Source: Cladorhizidae sp. MBARI D1340-BT2 (lineage: Eukaryota; Porifera; Demospongiae; Poecilosclerida; Cladorhizidae). From it: a stretch of 64,000 nt of DNA. Numbering within the stretch: position 1 is the first letter of the stretch; the number at the start of each line of letters is the position of its first letter. A program made the translations under genes and the position numbers. The DNA lies in contig JAQNBH010000009.1 of NCBI GenBank assembly GCA_028752905.1, positions 26,210,370 to 26,274,369 of the forward strand, in the 5' to 3' direction. Positions 36,477 to 47,000 of this stretch are shown here, one piece after another. Under the pieces are notes generated by a model. That model made no database searches and was not told where the DNA came from. It was given only the letters and a program-made list of their open reading frames with translations.

Positions 36477-37644
36477 CTAAAGTTACAGTAATCAAAATAT
36501 AAATCAAGAATGCATTTATACTATATATGTAGGGATAATAAATCGCAGCTGTATCGTGGTCCTCTAAATAATAAAGTTCGTGCATATATAAAGAACAGGT
36601 GGACAAACTGTCAGAATTTACATGATATTAAAAGAAGTCAATGATTTCCATTTTTCACCACATACAACCTAAATACATTATCAGTCTCCAGAGCTCCAAG
36701 TTTCTGTTTAACTTGACACTGATACACAATGAACATTAGCTGAGAAAAATGAGAGATAAAAAACACATCTCATGGTATATATATATTTCTTGGCAATTCT
36801 TCATCTGATGTTTGTCAAAAGTTATAGAAGTTCTAAAACTGCTAGGGCGTTAGAGTAGTAGGCATCTAGGGCTAGAGGCTCCTATTGATGACAAGTACAA
36901 ACTTTGGCTTTCTATTTCAAAAAGGTTGTGATAAATAACTGAATACAGAAAAAATATGGTGATCTTGGCTTCAGTTCAGGTTCTCGAGAGTGGCTCCCCA
37001 GCAGCCAGGGAAGTCCATTCCGATTCAACTGCTAACATTCTGGTGCCAGGCAGCGCAATGAAAAGTACAAGTAGTCGGAGATTCTGTGTTTGTGTTTTAA
37101 CCGCTTCACCGCATAGAAGCGCGAGATTGAGTGACCGTCGCGTTAATAATTATTAAAAATCAACCGTTGACTCTACATATTCAAAACTTACCGTAAATGT
37201 GCACGATGGACTGTTCTATTTCACCAAAAAATTTATGAACCGTATAATATAGCACGTAGGTAACTATGACGTCAAACAATTTTGAATTCAAGCAAAAAAT
37301 GGCTGAAATATTTGATCGTGCTCGCGTGTTAGAGCTGTTGTTTGATGGCGGTTTCGACCTCTCTGACTATGATAGAGATGAAGATGATGAAGGTCAAGTG
37401 TCTTCCTTCCTTGGTGATGAGGTATTAGACCCTAAGGAGTTGGCAGCTTTTTGTCCAGAGCTTTAACTTCAACTCCTCAGGATGTTGGACCAAACACTTT
37501 AAGTGCCAGTGCTTCTGATGGAGCTTTTATGACTCCTGATGAAGAGTATGAGTTGCTTGGTAAGTATGAGTAGATATCTATAGAATGGAATATAATATTT
37601 GAGCTATCAAGAGACATAATAAGCCAGAAATATATATCACTAGG

Positions 37645-37789
37645 TTATAAATATACGTTATTACATTGATACGGGGAAATATCACGAGTCTGTGGCTAGT
37701 ATTTCCACGAGTGCCGCAGGCACGAGTGAAAATACCAGCCAATCAGACGAGTGATATTTCACCGTATCAATTTAATAATGTATTTATCA
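37645..37789. mobile_element. Short hairpin MITE
   Basis: A near-palindrome of about 145 bp. ATTGATACGGGGAAATATCA on the left mirrors TGATATTTCACCGTATCAAT on the right, with a GCCGCAGGC-like centre near 37713-37722. The transcript would fold into one long hairpin. It lies in the intron-like gap of the piggyBac remnant. Confidence 0.8.
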
Positions 37790-37832
37790 TGGGACTGAGG
37801 ATGCGCAAACCTTTACTGAGCATGCGCATATC

Positions 37833-37879
37833 GGGTAGGTAATAACAAGTAGGTAATAACAAGTAGGTAATAACAAGTA
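37833..37879. repeat. Short tandem repeat, unit AAGTAGGTAATAAC
   Basis: About three head-to-tail copies of a 14 bp unit, with no coding sense. Confidence 0.85.
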
Positions 37880-38207
37880 CGCGATATGGTAAAATATCAC
37901 AGTAGTTCTATTTGTACTATTCTCTATGAGTGGAGTAGATAGCTACATGATAAAGTTAGTTATAAAGTTCACTAGGTTGTAAAGTTCATAATAATAATCT
38001 TTTATATAGGTTTAGCCACTGATCTTGAATCTGCTGAATCTCTGAGTGATCCTGCAAACTCTCCTCCGAGTGGTCCTGCAAACTCGCCCCCAATTGCTCC
38101 TACAATCTCTCCTACCATCTTCTCCTTCATTTGATGTAGTTCCATCTTCTGACTCAGAAGTATCACTGTTACCTTCTGATCGCTGAGACAGGGGGCGTGT
38201 TGGATGC

Positions 38208-38420
38208 CGAGGCCGAGGAAAAGGCCAAGGAAGAGGAAAAAGCCAAGGAAGAGGAAAAGGCCAAGGAAGAGGAAAAAGCCAAGGAAGAGGTAAAGGCCAA
38301 GGAAAAGGGAAAGGCCAAGGAAGAGGAAAAGGCCAAGGAAGAGGAAAAGGCCAAGAAGAGGAAAAAGCCAAGGAAGAGGAAAAGGCTAAGGAAGAGGAAA
38401 AGGCCAAGGAAGAAGTCGAG
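38208..38420. repeat. 18 bp coding-type minisatellite (AKEEEK / GQGRGK)
   Basis: About eleven copies of GCCAAGGAAGAGGAAAAG. One copy is 17 bp, so the frame changes across the array. One frame reads AKEEEK repeats, another GQGRGK, and the minus strand Ser/Leu/Ala/Phe repeats. The neighbouring remnant suggests the GRGK frame was the original one. Confidence 0.8.
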
Positions 38421-39006
38421 GCCAGAGGTAAGAGGCACAAGACCTTTTGTCACTGCTCTCTTTGTGGTATTAGCCTTTGTGCTGTGCGTGGAAGGACATG
38501 CTTCAGGGAATTCCACACACTCTCTGACTACTCGCACTAGCTTCCTTTTCTCTTCGCGAGATTTTCTTTGTATTGCTTTTGTAGTATGTACATGTGTTAG
38601 GCATGTACATGTATACTTCTTTTCTTTATCTTTATGCATGCAGACATGTGTAGTACACGTATGTTTTCTTGTTGAGTCTTTGCTTTATTGTGCCTTTCTG
38701 CAACATCTTGAAATTTTCTACTTTCAATACAGCCAGACCTTCCTCGTGGTGCTTGACAACAGTCAATACTCTTATAGACTGACAAACATGGCTATATCCT
38801 GCAAAATAGAAAAATTAGGGCATTCAATATTAATAAATTATGCCAAAAAATGTACATTTTTCAGATTATATGCTGTTTGCAGTTCGATAAGCGACCATAT
38901 TTTAGTATTTGATCTGAAAAACCATAAAATATACTTGTAATAGTTGATAAATGCAGTGATAAAAAGTATTCTAATCAAAAAATGGTTTGTGGTTTGGTTG
39001 CTAGGC

Positions 39007-40647
39007 AAATCTCACCAGAATCTCTCCAATGAATCTTCTCACACTGAAACACCCAACCACTCACACACACAAACACACATATAAAACTATGAAAAGGCAT
39101 AAAAAATAGTAGTTTTTGCTACCGTACTGCTACAAAATTTGATTAAGTTTTGCGAGTGCATTGTTATTCGTAAAACATACTCGCAATATTTTTTATCGCA
39201 CAAAACGTTCCGTGTGCATATTGCACCCAAAAGTCAGACGGTTTACTAGAGAGAAAGAAGCTGACTACAGTGTGACCATTTGAATGTGCTTCAAACGATC
39301 CCTGCCTACTAGCGAAGACGCAGGAATCGATCAGAGAAGTATCAGGAGAGCAAACGAAAATGTGCAGAGGGTACTGGATGGTCAGGATAGTGTGCAGAAA
39401 AGTGCCAACCGATCTTGTTATAATTAGTGGTACTTATTATAAAACGCAAAACTAAGAGAGCATTATACATTTATGGAGTTCAAAATCTCTAAATTGCACA
39501 TTGTAGCAATACGGTATATTATTTTCCAAATGCTTATACAATAAAAATATAAACATGGTTTTTGGTGTAAGCCTTCAGCTAAAGGATGCATATACCTTGA
39601 ATGTGCTGCTTGTAGTTATAATTTCTATGTATGATGTTTGTGTACTTATGTAGATATGTACTCCTCACAACTTATGATATCAATACAATTGTCCAGTCTG
39701 CAACAAAGCAACAGCCATTTGTGTTGATGTTCTACCGAACAGCTAGGAGTTCTATAGACATCAATAATGCAGAACAAGAGAATGAGCAGGAGCTTCTCTA
39801 TGAAAACATCTCACTCACTATGTCTCCTGAAGACATACAATATAATTTAGAGAAGCATGTGGCAGATGTAAGAACAAAACTGACTGGCAAACATAAATAT
39901 ATAACAGGGAATTGCTGACACTTTTTTGTAACAAAAAATGGGGGACAAATAGTTTAATGAAAATGTTTGATGCAGTTCCCAAAAATCATGTTACAGATCT
40001 GTTTTATTTTGTAATCACATAGGTACATATGAGAAGATATGGTTGAAAATTGAAGAAGCTAAAGCGAAGCATAAAGCTTATTTCGATTCCTAGCAAAAAA
40101 GAGGGCAATAGGTATGTTTTTATGAATTAATGTGTACCTTTAATGTGTGCCTTTATATAAGCTGAATCAAATTAGAATCCCATTGTTGTTTCTGAGAAAA
40201 AATCGAAAGGTCTGGATAGATGTATTTCCGAGTTTTGATAAATGTTAGAATGTCCTTGTCTGTTTTTTGTGATATGTTTTTTATCTGTCGCTCGACCTTT
40301 ACCGGATGGTTTTAATTTTATATTACTAACCTGTTGACTATAATATGTGTTTATGTCCTTAAAAGAGGAATGCAAGGAAGGTATCCAGAAAAGGAGACAG
40401 GCTGGTCCAGGAACTGGTTGTGACCCTATTTAATTGTTGATGTCTAACCCAAAGGACTCTGCATACTGCAGGATAACAACCAAAACATTATGAAGGTTAG
40501 GGTTAATGTCGGGCTCTTTAAGCCTTACTTAACTAGAGAGATGCCAGTTCAACATGAGATACCTTCATCCATCCAGTCACACAACACCAGTTCAAACAAC
40601 CCTGGACCATCTGATGATTTGAGTGATACAGCTTACCCTGGGAGTCC
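39007..40647 (+). repeat. Duplicated segment, copy 2 (pair with 34548-36192)
   Basis: Colinear with copy 1 from the AAATCTCACC start, through the MITE, to CCTGGGAGTCC. Differences are scattered substitutions and small indels, including a deletion around 40095 and a changed codon context near 40430. From 40648 on it continues into protease-coding sequence absent from copy 1. Confidence 0.9.
39122..39514. mobile_element. Tc1/mariner-like MITE in copy 2
   Basis: Counterpart of 34660-35042, with ends CCGTACTGCTACA (one substitution) and TGTAGCAATACGG and TA flanks. It arose by duplication of the segment, not by a new insertion. Confidence 0.8.
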
Positions 40648-42072
40648 AGAGAAGAGGCAGTTCCTAATCATTGGACAGACTAAGAAAGATAGTCCAGTCC
40701 TCCCACCACCTGATAGAAACACACCTCTCTCTAGTGAGCCAACATCAGACTGTGTTGTAACCAGTGTTACACAAGTTGTGCCTAGAATGCTTGGAAAACC
40801 CTTGCCTTGCAAACCACCTGTCCTTACAGAAAATTCCCTGATGACTTTTTAAAAATTCTGCTGTCTGAAGCGTGGCTAGAAGACACACACATAGATGAGG
40901 CACAGGCTCTACTTCGCAATCAGTTTCCAAAGATGGGTGCTTCCAGTCTATTGGGTATGTGGCAACAGGAAGTGGAGGCTCAATAACTGGAACTCCGGTT
41001 CGGGATTATATCCAAATCATGAATACTGGCGGCCCCTGGGTCTGTGTGTCCAGCATAGGAATGCCCAAGGGGACTGTGCGGGTGTATGACAGCCTCTATA
41101 CAAGAACCAGTAAGAAATAACTTGAATGATAATATTTTATATGCTAAACTTTAAAAAAAATTACACATTCTGATTAGGTGAATCAAGAATTAACTGTTGT
41201 CAATTTCCAACAACTTTTATGACATGCATTGGAAATTGAATAATGTCATTGAATCCAACAGTGTTGTTTTTATTTTAATCCTGTCAATTAAAAAATTGGT
41301 CTCCTTGATAACTACTGTTGTGAGCTTAGAAATCTATACTAAATTTTTTGCTTGCATAGTATCTCAACTCAAGCATCACATTAAGAACCAAGGCCTTGCA
41401 AGAGTGTCAATTTCACCTAAATATGATTCACAGCTCGAAATTAATGGCAAGATGCCCACGTTATGGTACAACAACGAACCCACTAAAATAGGTACAGTAC
41501 GTGTTACCATTCAATCAATTCTTGTGAAATAAATAGTAGTTATACACTACAAACAATTAATAGTTGTTTCGTTTGTTTGTTCTTATTGTTGTTGGATCAT
41601 TGCAGAACTGGATACACTAAAATGCCTGGCATGTGGAATTATATCAAGGAAGCCACCTGACCATACAGAAACCATACATGCATCAACAGGTTGGAGGCAA
41701 TACCTGTGGTTTATTTGCCATTGCTGTAGCAACCGCATTATGCAATGGTGTGGACCCATCAACAATAACATTTGATCAAACAAAGATGCGGTCCCACCTG
41801 ATGAGATCTTTCCAGACATATCACATCAAACTATTCCCTGTTCAAGGATGCTGACGGGAAGCCACAAGCAAGAAGCTCAAGACTGTTCTCAGGGAACCAT
41901 TGATCTGTGTTTGCAGACAACCCCATGACTGTGCCCTCACAGTGGCACAGTGCAGCAAGTGTAGTGAATGGTTCCACCAATCATGTATACAGATTCCACC
42001 ATCAGCCATCATCAACCGGGAGGAGGAGTGGAACTGTGGCAGTTGTTTGGATAGGGAATTGGGTGCCACTTA
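39650..42072 (+). pseudogene. Ginger-like integrase C-terminus, Ulp1-like C48 protease and PHD finger
   Basis: Copy 2 integrase exons (39650-39868, about 40022-40110, about 40350-40660) continue into a Pro/Ser-rich linker. A frame change near 40845 leads to a protease exon (to about 41107) with LSEAWLEDTHIDEAQ, GGPWVCVSS and RVYDSLY. A second protease exon holds QQVGGNTCGLFAIAVATALCN, the Gln..Cys part of a C48/Ulp1 active site; Asp and Cys are present, but Pro stands where the catalytic His before Trp is expected. After an in-frame TGA (41852-41854) a PHD finger follows: CVC, CSKC, HQSC and CGSC in order, ending with TAA at 42072. Ginger transposons are known to carry accessory domains of this kind. 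Confidence 0.68.
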
Positions 42073-42074
42073 AA

Positions 42075-42623
42075 TAATTAAGACTGAATCTGTTTGTTCT
42101 TGTTGGGATTTTTTTCTGGGTAATTATGAATGTCTCATTTTCATGCAATAAACTGTCTTAGTTCTACATATCTGTGAAATACTGGGAGATCCTAAACTTT
42201 CTGGTGGTCTTCCTAGGATATCATGGTTGACCTGAAAATATGTTTATTGTTTAATTCAAGTTTTGCACAAGTTAAATTGTAGGATGGTGCTGAGGAACCA
42301 CATATATATGCTCTGACCCTGTTCTTCTATCACTCCATCATCCAGAGAAGCAAAACAAAAGAAATATTGTTCATCTAATTGTGATTATAGTAAATGGCAA
42401 GTATTCTCAGTTGTCATATTACTTCTCCCATGATGATAGATTTGTTGCTAAAAAAATCTATTTCTATAGCTAGAGAGAAAAATTTAATATAAAAAAAAAA
42501 AAAAAAATTTCTGAGAGAAATGAGGGTTGGCAAGTTACTAGATACTCCTCCCATGTTTTTACTGCAATTTATATATAGCTTGTGTATATATATATACACA
42601 CGCAACACTTTCATATTCAGCTA
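42075..42623. other. 3' flank of the Ginger-like locus, no further gene
   Basis: An AATAAA near 42147 could be the polyadenylation signal of the protease-PHD transcript. The remainder is AT-rich, with a run of A near 42488-42507 and a TATATATATA tract near 42585. I see no gene. Confidence 0.5.
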
Positions 42624-42765
42624 TGACAGGTGAGATTTATATGGCAGGTGGGACTAATATGTCGGGTGAGACAAATATGGCAGGTGTCTGCAGGTTACTA
42701 ATATGGCAGGTGAGACTAATATGTCAGGTGATACTAATATGTCAGGTGAGACTAATACGGAATAG
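42624..42765. repeat. Cluster of about 18 bp repeats, right flank of the Ginger-like locus
   Basis: Six to seven units of the type GGTGAGACTAATATGTCA or GGTGGGACTAATATGTCG. They are the reverse complement of the left-flank units at 30374-30485. Confidence 0.75.
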
Positions 42766-42927
42766 GAATATGGAATAGTTTACCTGACTGTCGCAGGACG
42801 ACATTAAAACTAGACTGTTCCCAATGCATAACTATGGATGTGGATTGAACCCAGTAGTGAGTAACTAATTATGAATTGGAAGTGTTGTTAATGTTGCAGC
42901 TTAGTGTGTTTGTGTGTTATGTGTTTA

Positions 42928-43206
42928 TGTTGGGAAAATGTCATAGGTCGATGATGAGTGTAAGATTACCATGTATGGGCAGAAACCAGAAGTGGGGGCT
43001 CCAGCCTAGTTAAGGGAGGAGTTGTTACTGCTCTGGGAGTTAGCCATTGTACTGAGTCTTGTAAGTGTCCTATATTGAATTATTAACGTTTCTCTACTTA
43101 ACCTTGCTAGCCTAGTGTATAGCTTAAAGGTAGAGTGGTGGCAGCATACCAACACTTAGTGACTGGCTCAGAGTCTGTGGGTAAGATCAGATTTGGTCCT
43201 GTCACA
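42928..43206 (+). repeat. Putative 5' LTR of the second Gypsy element
   Basis: The right boundary (..CCTGTCACA) is set by the primer site two bases later and by the duplicate fragment at 45629-45660. The left boundary (TGTTGGGAAAATG) is the best TG candidate and is less certain, because no complete second LTR is present. Confidence 0.5.
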
Positions 43207-43208
43207 AC

Positions 43209-43225
43209 TGGTGGCAGCGGTGGGA
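43209..43225 (+). promoter_or_regulatory. tRNA-Leu-type primer-binding site
   Basis: TGGTGGCAGCGGTGGGA, identical to the 17-mer at 29824-29840. It is followed by a T run and the gag leader. Confidence 0.8.
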
Positions 43226-43256
43226 TTTTTTTTAACTAGAGAGATAGCTACTTTCC

Positions 43257-45616
43257 TTGACAAGAAGAATGGATACCAGAAGTAAGGCAAGGCACACTAC
43301 AGAAGGAGAAAGGCGGAGTACTTCACCGCTAATGGACTCAGAAGATATTGGGGAAAGAGTGACAACTTATATGCTCCCAATGTTTAAACTCCAGTCAGAG
43401 AAGCAAAAGGAAGACGAGAAAAGACGGGTGACCGAACGAGCAGAAGCCGAGGAGAAAAGAGAACAGAGATGGAAAAGATTGCTGATGACAGTGATGAGCG
43501 GAGGGGGCACTGACAGGATAGAAGAATCGGACTCTGTTCCTACCCCCAGCCAAATCAAAGCACCCCGGTTCAGAGAAATGAAGGAAGACGAAGACCCCCT
43601 GGATTATTTAACGTTTTAGAGAGCCATATGGCTACATACAAGGTCCTCAAGAAGGATTGGATGAGATATTTGGCTCCTGAATTCCGACCAGATGCCAACA
43701 GAGTATATCTGGCAATGCAGCCGGATGTAAAGGAAGACTATGATCAAGTCAAACTAGCACTCTTGCGACTCTACCGTGTGACCAGAAAAGCTTACCGAAA
43801 AGATTGGACAATCTCAAACGGAAACCAGACGAAGGATGGGAGGCTCTGATGGGTCGTGCTGTCCTCACCACACGATGGACAGAAGGCTGCAAAACAATCC
43901 AGCAGGTAAATGATTTGTGTGCACTTGATACTGTAATGAAGCTTATGCCTAGACATGTAGCACAGTTTGTGTCTGACAAGATACCCAGCACTGCAGCTGA
44001 GGCTGGAGGATTGGCAGATGATTACCTGGCAGATAGGGGTTGGACCCCTGTTGACCAGTCGATATCGGTCGACTCCACCACCAGATATTCCGGAAGGGAG
44101 ACAGGTCTAGGCAACTAGCAGGTAGAACATGAGGCAGGTGGAAAGAGAAAGAGGCAAGAGCAAGGAGTACACTCACACAAGGGAGCAGTACAGATGATCA
44201 CAAACAGTACAAGCCGAAGGCAGATGGGTCCTACAGACCCAAATGCTTCAAATGTGGGAAGCCAGGTCATTTTGCACCGGGAATGCTATAGTACCAAGCC
44301 CAAAAGTTTCAAGAAGAGGTACGATAATGTGAACTTGTCCAAGCCACTGACGCCCAAGGAAGAAGTATCTCTGATCAAGACAGAGATCAGTGGACGCTCT
44401 ACAGTGGAAGGCACACTAGGAGGGATGAAATGTATAGACATTTTATTAGATGCTGGTGCAGGGCAGATGGTGGTGAGGTCAAGCTTGGTACCCAAGGAGT
44501 GCTACACCGGCAGGTCCAAGGAGGTGAGAGATTACCAGGGAACAGCATGAACTCACCACTTGGCACGGATCAACATCACTGTAGGAGGCCGCACAGAGGA
44601 GCTGGAGGTGCTGGTGGCAGACAAACTAACACATGAAGTGTTGCTTGGCACAGACATGCCTGGACTGTGGGATTTGGGTAAGCAGTTGTTGAATAATGAG
44701 TTGGTCAATTTGGTGTCTACTCGTTCTCAGACTAGAGCAGGAGGGAATACTGAACTGCAGGCTTATGGTCGAGAGAGTGTGAGGCTGAGGAGAGCACTGA
44801 GGAGGATGAGACAGCAATGATGAGGAATCATCCGAAGGAGTCTCCGATGATGGACCAGACCCTACCACAACTGATGAGACATCTGATGAAGAGCCAGAGA
44901 AGAAAAGTCTGACAAAGTCCCAGAAGAGGCAGGCCAATGCAGTGTACATAGAGGGGCAGAAGGGCCATCCACTAGATGTCAATTCCAAGGAACTCCAATG
45001 AGAGCAAGAGCATGATCCGATACTTAAACCCATGTGGGTGAAGGCACAGAGTGATGACAACACTGAGTTTCTGGTGGAGGATCACTTGCTGTGGAGGAAT
45101 ACAACAGACCGCCTGGGTGATGAGGCAACACAATTGTGCCTACCTAAAAGGTATAGGTCCATGGTACTGGCTCTAGCTCACCGACCAGGCCATCCAGGAT
45201 GAGATAGAACAGCACAGAGAATACTTGATGAATTCTTCTGGCGCCAAATTCATGATGATGTGGAAAAGTTTCACCTGCACCATTACCATCATCGGGCAAC
45301 CATCCTCCAGAATAGCGATGGATTTGACAGGGCCACTCCCGACGACACCAGATGGCAACCATTTTGTGCTAGTAGTGATAGATTATTCCACTAGATGGCC
45401 TGAGGCATTTGCACTACGGACAACAGAAAGTTCCATTATTGCAGAGAAGCTAACACAAATGTTTACATGGACTGGTGTGCCAGACGAGATCCTGACGGTC
45501 TGCGGCACAAACTTTGTCAGCAAGCTGCTGAAAGAGTTGTATAACTTCTTGGGGTTGAAGGCGATCAAAACCACTCCTTACCACCCACCCACAGACGGGA
45601 TGGTTGACTCACGTTA
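43257..45616 (+). pseudogene. Gypsy gag-protease-integrase, multiple breaks
   Basis: Gag starts near 43269 (MDTRSKARHTTEG), with a Glu/Arg/Lys coiled region to a TAG at 43617. It then continues in shifted frames with a capsid-like region (RDxCA-poor, KLMPRHVAQFVSDKIPSTA). The zinc knuckle CFKCGKPGHFA near 44240 is cut by a one-base shift. Protease has LLDAGAGQMVVRS, with Ala in place of Thr or Ser in the Asp-x-Gly triad, and VLLGTDMPGLWDLG. The integrase zinc region (GHPG, DRTAQRILDEFFW) lacks its expected Cys pair. The core has IAMDLTGPL and DYSTRWPEAFALR, but CGTNF with Val-Cys where Asp is expected. It ends at HPPTDGMVDSR. Several catalytic changes show this copy is dead. Confidence 0.75.
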
Positions 45617-45740
45617 AAGGCAATGGTCTGTGGGTAATATCAGATTTGGTCCTGTCACAACTGGTGGCAGCGGTGGGATTTTTTTTGAACTAGAGAGATA
45701 GCTACTATCCTTGACAAGAAGAATGGATACCAGAAGTAAG
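45617..45740 (+). repeat. Duplicated LTR-end, primer site and gag start
   Basis: Bases from about 45629 repeat 43179-43281 (TCTGTGGGTAA, CAGATTTGGTCCTGTCACAA, the 17-mer primer site, and GAATGGATACCAGAAGTAAG) with few differences. It is joined directly to the truncated integrase, so a second copy was fused here by rearrangement or nested insertion. Confidence 0.85.
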
Positions 45741-45893
45741 GTAGGTAGGTAGGTAGGTAGGTAGGTAGGTAGATGGGTAGGTAGGTAGGTAGGTGGGTGG
45801 GTGGGTGGGTGGGTGGGTGTGCGGGTGGGTGGGTGGGTGGGTGGGTGGGTGGGTGGGTGGGTAGGTAGGTAGGTAGGTAGGTAGGTAGGTAGT
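45736..45893. repeat. GTAG/GTGG tetranucleotide array
   Basis: Tracts of GTAG, then GTGG, then GTAG repeats, about 158 bp, starting right after the gag-start fragment. The minus strand gives Thr/Tyr/Pro repeats that are not a gene. Confidence 0.95.
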
Positions 45894-45900
45894 TAGTATG

Positions 45901-46010
45901 TAGGAGAGCAAAATAGAGTTAAAAAGGGGGTGATTTCTCATCTAAAGCCATTTAAAGGGTATAAACAGTTCCATAATGTTGAAAAGGAAGCTAATGTACC
46001 CATTTTACTT
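45901..46010. repeat. Isolated monomer of the 12.6-17 kb satellite
   Basis: GAGCAAAATAGAGTTAAAAA, GTGATTTCTCATC, CATTTAAAGGGTATAAACAG and TTCCATAATGTTGAAAAGGA follow the monomer order of the main array, about 29 kb away. Confidence 0.85.
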
Positions 46011-46015
46011 GAATA

Positions 46016-47000
46016 AAATGGATTCACCCTATCTGATTCTTCACACCTTCGTCGTCTGATACCATTCATCTTGCATGATGAAATCAGTAAACTGAAACAA
46101 GATATTTGCGGGAGACATGTAGCTATCATTTTTGATGGAACGACCCATGTGTGTGAGGCCTTTGTGATTGTTCTACGTTACATAGATAAAGAGTGAGCTA
46201 TCAAGCAGCGTGTTTGTCGGCTGATGCTTTTAGCTAAATCCATCACTGGAGAAGAATGTGCTAGGCAACTAATAACTGCTTTGTCAACTGAGCTGTCAAT
46301 TGCTTCTAATTTGATTATAGCAGCAAAGAGGGACCGTGCATCAGTGAATGATGTGGCAATGAGGACCATATCTGTGATCTATAATAAGATAATGGATATC
46401 GCCTGTTTTTCGCACACTCTGGATCATGTTGGAGAAAGAATGAAAACACCTATCTTAGATGTGTTCATAAAGGCTTGGATAAGCTTGTTCGCTCACAGTC
46501 CGAAGTCAAGGCTTGCATGGAAGACACAGCCTGGATTGTCCACTCCAACCTATTCAGCAACCATATGGTGGAGTAAGTCTGAAGTTGTCCACAAATTGCA
46601 TGACATGTTTGGAGATGTGCTGCATGGCAGTGATTTACCTCCATATACAACTGGAAAACTACTGGAAATCATTGACGATCAAGCAGCATGTAGGAAACTG
46701 AAAATGGAGCTCGCTATAACAGTAGATGCAATGGAACCGTTCGTCAAGGCAACATACTCATTAGTGTTAGTTACATTAAGTCTTCTGTATTCTCATGTCT
46801 CGTCACAATACTATCCAAATGTGGCTGCAGTCTCTAAGCATCTGTCAGAGGGAAATTCTACACGTGAGTGCCAACTGATAGCTTACGCCAAAGCTTGTTG
46901 TGTCCCTACTCATACTTCAAGGAGAAGTTTGACAGAGATCTCAGGCCTATTGTACTTGTTAAATATGTGCCCCCTCCCTCCCCACTCAACTCAATCATAA
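46016..47000 (+). pseudogene. hAT-like transposase fragment
   Basis: The open stretch reads SDSSHLRRLIPFILHDE, HVAIIFDGTTHVCEAF, then a TGA at 46194-46196. It goes on with RLMLLAKSITGEECARQL, AAKRDRASVNDVAMRT, DIACFSHTLDHVGERM and SATIWWSKSEV. The FDGTT and RDRASVN segments and the Trp-Trp-Ser helix resemble an RNase-H-fold hAT-type transposase. From 46744 on the similarity continues in pieces (HVSSQYYPNVAAVSKHLSEGN). The N-terminal zinc finger and C-terminal dimerisation region are not seen. Assignment to hAT rests on motif recognition only. Confidence 0.5.

Larger units (their letters stand above)
37266..38540 (+). pseudogene. piggyBac-like remnant: N-terminus and zinc ribbon without DDE core
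   Basis: The frame 37266-37466 encodes MTSNNFEFKQKM and an acidic LSDYDRDEDDEGQ region. After a one-base shift it continues to FMTPDEEYELL and a GTAAGT donor near 37560. A second exon from about 38011 is Ser/Pro-rich, then becomes GRGKGQ/AKEEEK repeats. At the end, HKTFCHCSLCGISLCAV and CFREFHTLSD resemble the C-terminal Cys-rich zinc ribbon of piggyBac transposases. The central DDE domain is absent. Acidic N-terminus plus this ribbon suggests a piggyBac-type gene that lost its core by deletion; a different gene with a similar zinc ribbon is possible. Confidence 0.5.
42928..45616 (+). mobile_element. Second Gypsy-class element: LTR, gag, PR, partial INT
   Basis: A putative LTR is followed after two bases by the tRNA-Leu-type primer site, gag, protease and integrase. 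Like the 24.8-30.2 kb element, integrase follows protease with no RT between them, so this copy belongs to the same INT-before-RT group. It stops inside integrase at about 45616, where a second LTR-end/primer-site fragment is joined. Confidence 0.75.

Noticed and set aside
38012..38639. Minus-strand Ser/Leu/Ala/Phe repeat proteins
   Set aside because: Antisense reading of the 18 bp AKEEEK/GQGRGK minisatellite.
45705..45941. Minus-strand Thr/Tyr/Pro/His repeat protein
   Set aside because: Read through of the GTAG/GTGG tetranucleotide array.
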